A DNA stretch of 17,500 bases from Monoplex corrugatus (lineage: Eukaryota > Mollusca > Gastropoda > Littorinimorpha > Ranellidae), in NCBI GenBank assembly GCA_030674185.1, contig JAPXFY010000021.1:71548841-71566340 (forward strand), read 5' to 3'. Both the position numbers and the translations under genes were made by a program. Positions 16,495-17,500 of the stretch are shown piece by piece (the stretch's first letter is position 1; every line of letters begins with the position of its first letter). The notes below the pieces were generated by a model. The model saw only the letters and a program-made list of their open reading frames with translations, ran no database searches and was not told where the DNA came from.

Positions 16495-16559
<65 letters not shown>
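16472..16559. repeat. (GT)n microsatellite
   Basis: About 43 GT pairs with one TGGTGGTG interruption near 16490-16500. Confidence 0.97.
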
Positions 16560-16561
<2 letters not shown>

Positions 16562-16599
16562 CATAATGTGATGTTGGGATGTATATCTGCTTAACATTA

Positions 16600-16709
16600 T
16601 CTGTTTCTGGTCCACTCTCCTGAACAAACTTCCTCTCTCAGTCCGTCAGCAACCTACTTTTGTCTCCTTCAAGTCCGCTCTCAAAACTCACCTTTTCTCT
16701 CCTGCATAA
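16600..16709 (+). pseudogene. CR1/L2-like ORF2 terminal residues
   Basis: The plus strand reads SVSGPL (16600-16617) and, after a one-base shift, LLNKLPLSVRQQPTFVSFKS and ALKTHLFSPA to TAA at 16707-16709. N-K-L-P-x-S-V-R and F-K-S-x-L-K-T-x-L-F are the standard end of CR1/L2-like ORF2 proteins. It is too short to function. Confidence 0.8.
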
Positions 16710-16861
16710 AATCCTAACCTCACTCAACCCTCCCCTCAGCTGTCTCCGCTCGAGGGAATCACATGGTTATAATATATAATTGTATGCTATGCTCTCTATA
16801 ATTTTCCATTGCTTTTATTCTTGCTTTTATTGCTTTTATTCTTTCTCCCCATTTATAGCCA

Positions 16862-16872
16862 TGCGTGTGTGT

Positions 16873-16921
<49 letters not shown>

Positions 16922-16967
16922 TGTATGTGTGCGTGCGTGTGTGTGCGAGCGTGCGTGCCTGCGTGTG
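16862..16967. repeat. (GT)n microsatellite within the LINE 3' UTR
   Basis: GT pairs to about 16920, grading into GCGTGT/GTGCGA variants. It is internal to the LINE 3' region. Confidence 0.93.
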
Positions 16968-17051
16968 TGTCTGCTTCAGCGCTTAGATTTGATTTTATCA
17001 AGATTTTGCGCTATATAAATATTGTAATTATTATTTATTATTATTATTTAC

Positions 17052-17500
17052 AGATAAGGATGCTGTAAATGACGAAATGACGAAGATAATAAAAGAACAT
17101 ATTTATGATCACTGATTTCAAACGATGTAGTACAGTTGAATCAGTTTTACTACCACTCGTTTATGTTTCCATAGCAAAGGCAAGTTATACAATTGATGAA
17201 CCATATTTTTGTAAAGTCTGATTTTTAGCGAGCAAAGTTACATGACACTTTAAGGCCATTTTTAAAGAGGTATTCATTTACATTTATTTTCATCACGACT
17301 TGAAATTGCTTGCTGACGAATAGTATCTTTTCTTTTACTGTTCTAATATAATCTCGGGTGTGTGCTTGCACATTGTTTTGCCCACACTGAGCAGGTGTTA
17401 TGTTGCTGCACAGTCTGCATATTAAGTCTTCAGTGGATGTATATGCTGGATGTTATCATGTTTCCCTACGCCATTGGACACTGACATGATTAACAGGATC
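17052..17500. other. AT-rich stretch, nothing recognised
   Basis: No frame with conserved features, no repeat or RNA gene seen on either strand. Confidence 0.6.

Larger units (their letters stand above)
16600..17051 (+). mobile_element. 3' end of a CR1/L2-like LINE, 5'-truncated
   Basis: The element starts inside ORF2 at about 16600. The 3' UTR holds a GT microsatellite, then AGCGC (16978-16982) and GCGCT (17008-17012), which form a stem, then ATATAAATATTG and an ATT-rich tail (17028-17051). A 3' stem-loop followed by short repeats is what CR1/L2-type elements use for template recognition. It supplies the class of 3' end that is absent from the copy at 6632-9535. Confidence 0.75.

Noticed and set aside
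16780..17068. Cys-Val-rich small proteins
   Set aside because: They translate a GT microsatellite inside a LINE 3' UTR.

Overview
This is eukaryotic, animal-type intergenic and intronic DNA. It has no prokaryotic gene organisation, very dense microsatellites and minisatellites, several non-LTR retrotransposons and a Penelope-like insertion. The mixture (CR1/L2-like and RTE-like LINEs, Penelope-like elements, long runs of every trinucleotide class) is what I associate with molluscs, most likely a gastropod. That assignment is inference; no species-specific gene was recognised.

Left part (1-4.8 kb). Three candidate exons on the minus strand may belong to one host gene that runs off the left edge. 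A 5' exon has a well-supported ATG (4159-4287). A 150-bp internal exon has good splice sites (2767-2916). A third exon (30-402) has a protein segment resembling the aerolysin/ETX-MTX2 beta-pore-forming family, but it carries an in-frame TAA. The gaps hold a 40-bp tandem array (1212-2282), a 54-bp tandem array (2931-3456), a tRNA-like SINE piece and a short LINE tail. The start codon abuts a roughly 510-bp array of alternating 50/52-bp units, most of which carry a perfect CRE palindrome (TGACGTCA).

Middle part (4.9-9.8 kb). After a decayed LINE tail (about 4.93-5.51 kb, minus) and about 1.1 kb of AT-rich DNA comes a nearly complete but frame-broken CR1/L2-like LINE ORF2 on the minus strand (6632-9535). 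It has an APE-type endonuclease followed by a reverse transcriptase. Its N-terminus is an expanded 27-bp coding minisatellite leading into about 290 bp of compound trinucleotide repeats.

Right part (9.8-17.5 kb). Next come a Penelope-like inverted-repeat remnant (10253-10552) and a plus-strand LINE pseudogene missing reverse transcriptase motif A (10630-11690). An almost full-length minus-strand RTE-like LINE follows (12113 to about 15860). Its endonuclease is split by a 578-bp Penelope-like fragment (15017-15594) flanked by an 8-9 bp target-site duplication. The window closes with a 5'-truncated CR1/L2-like 3' end (16600-17051) and unremarkable AT-rich sequence.

No intact host gene is complete in the window. 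The points most worth a second look are the CRE array at the start codon, the aerolysin-like exon with its internal stop, the nested Penelope-in-RTE insertion, and a hairpin shared by the Penelope-like copies that looks like a degenerate hammerhead core.
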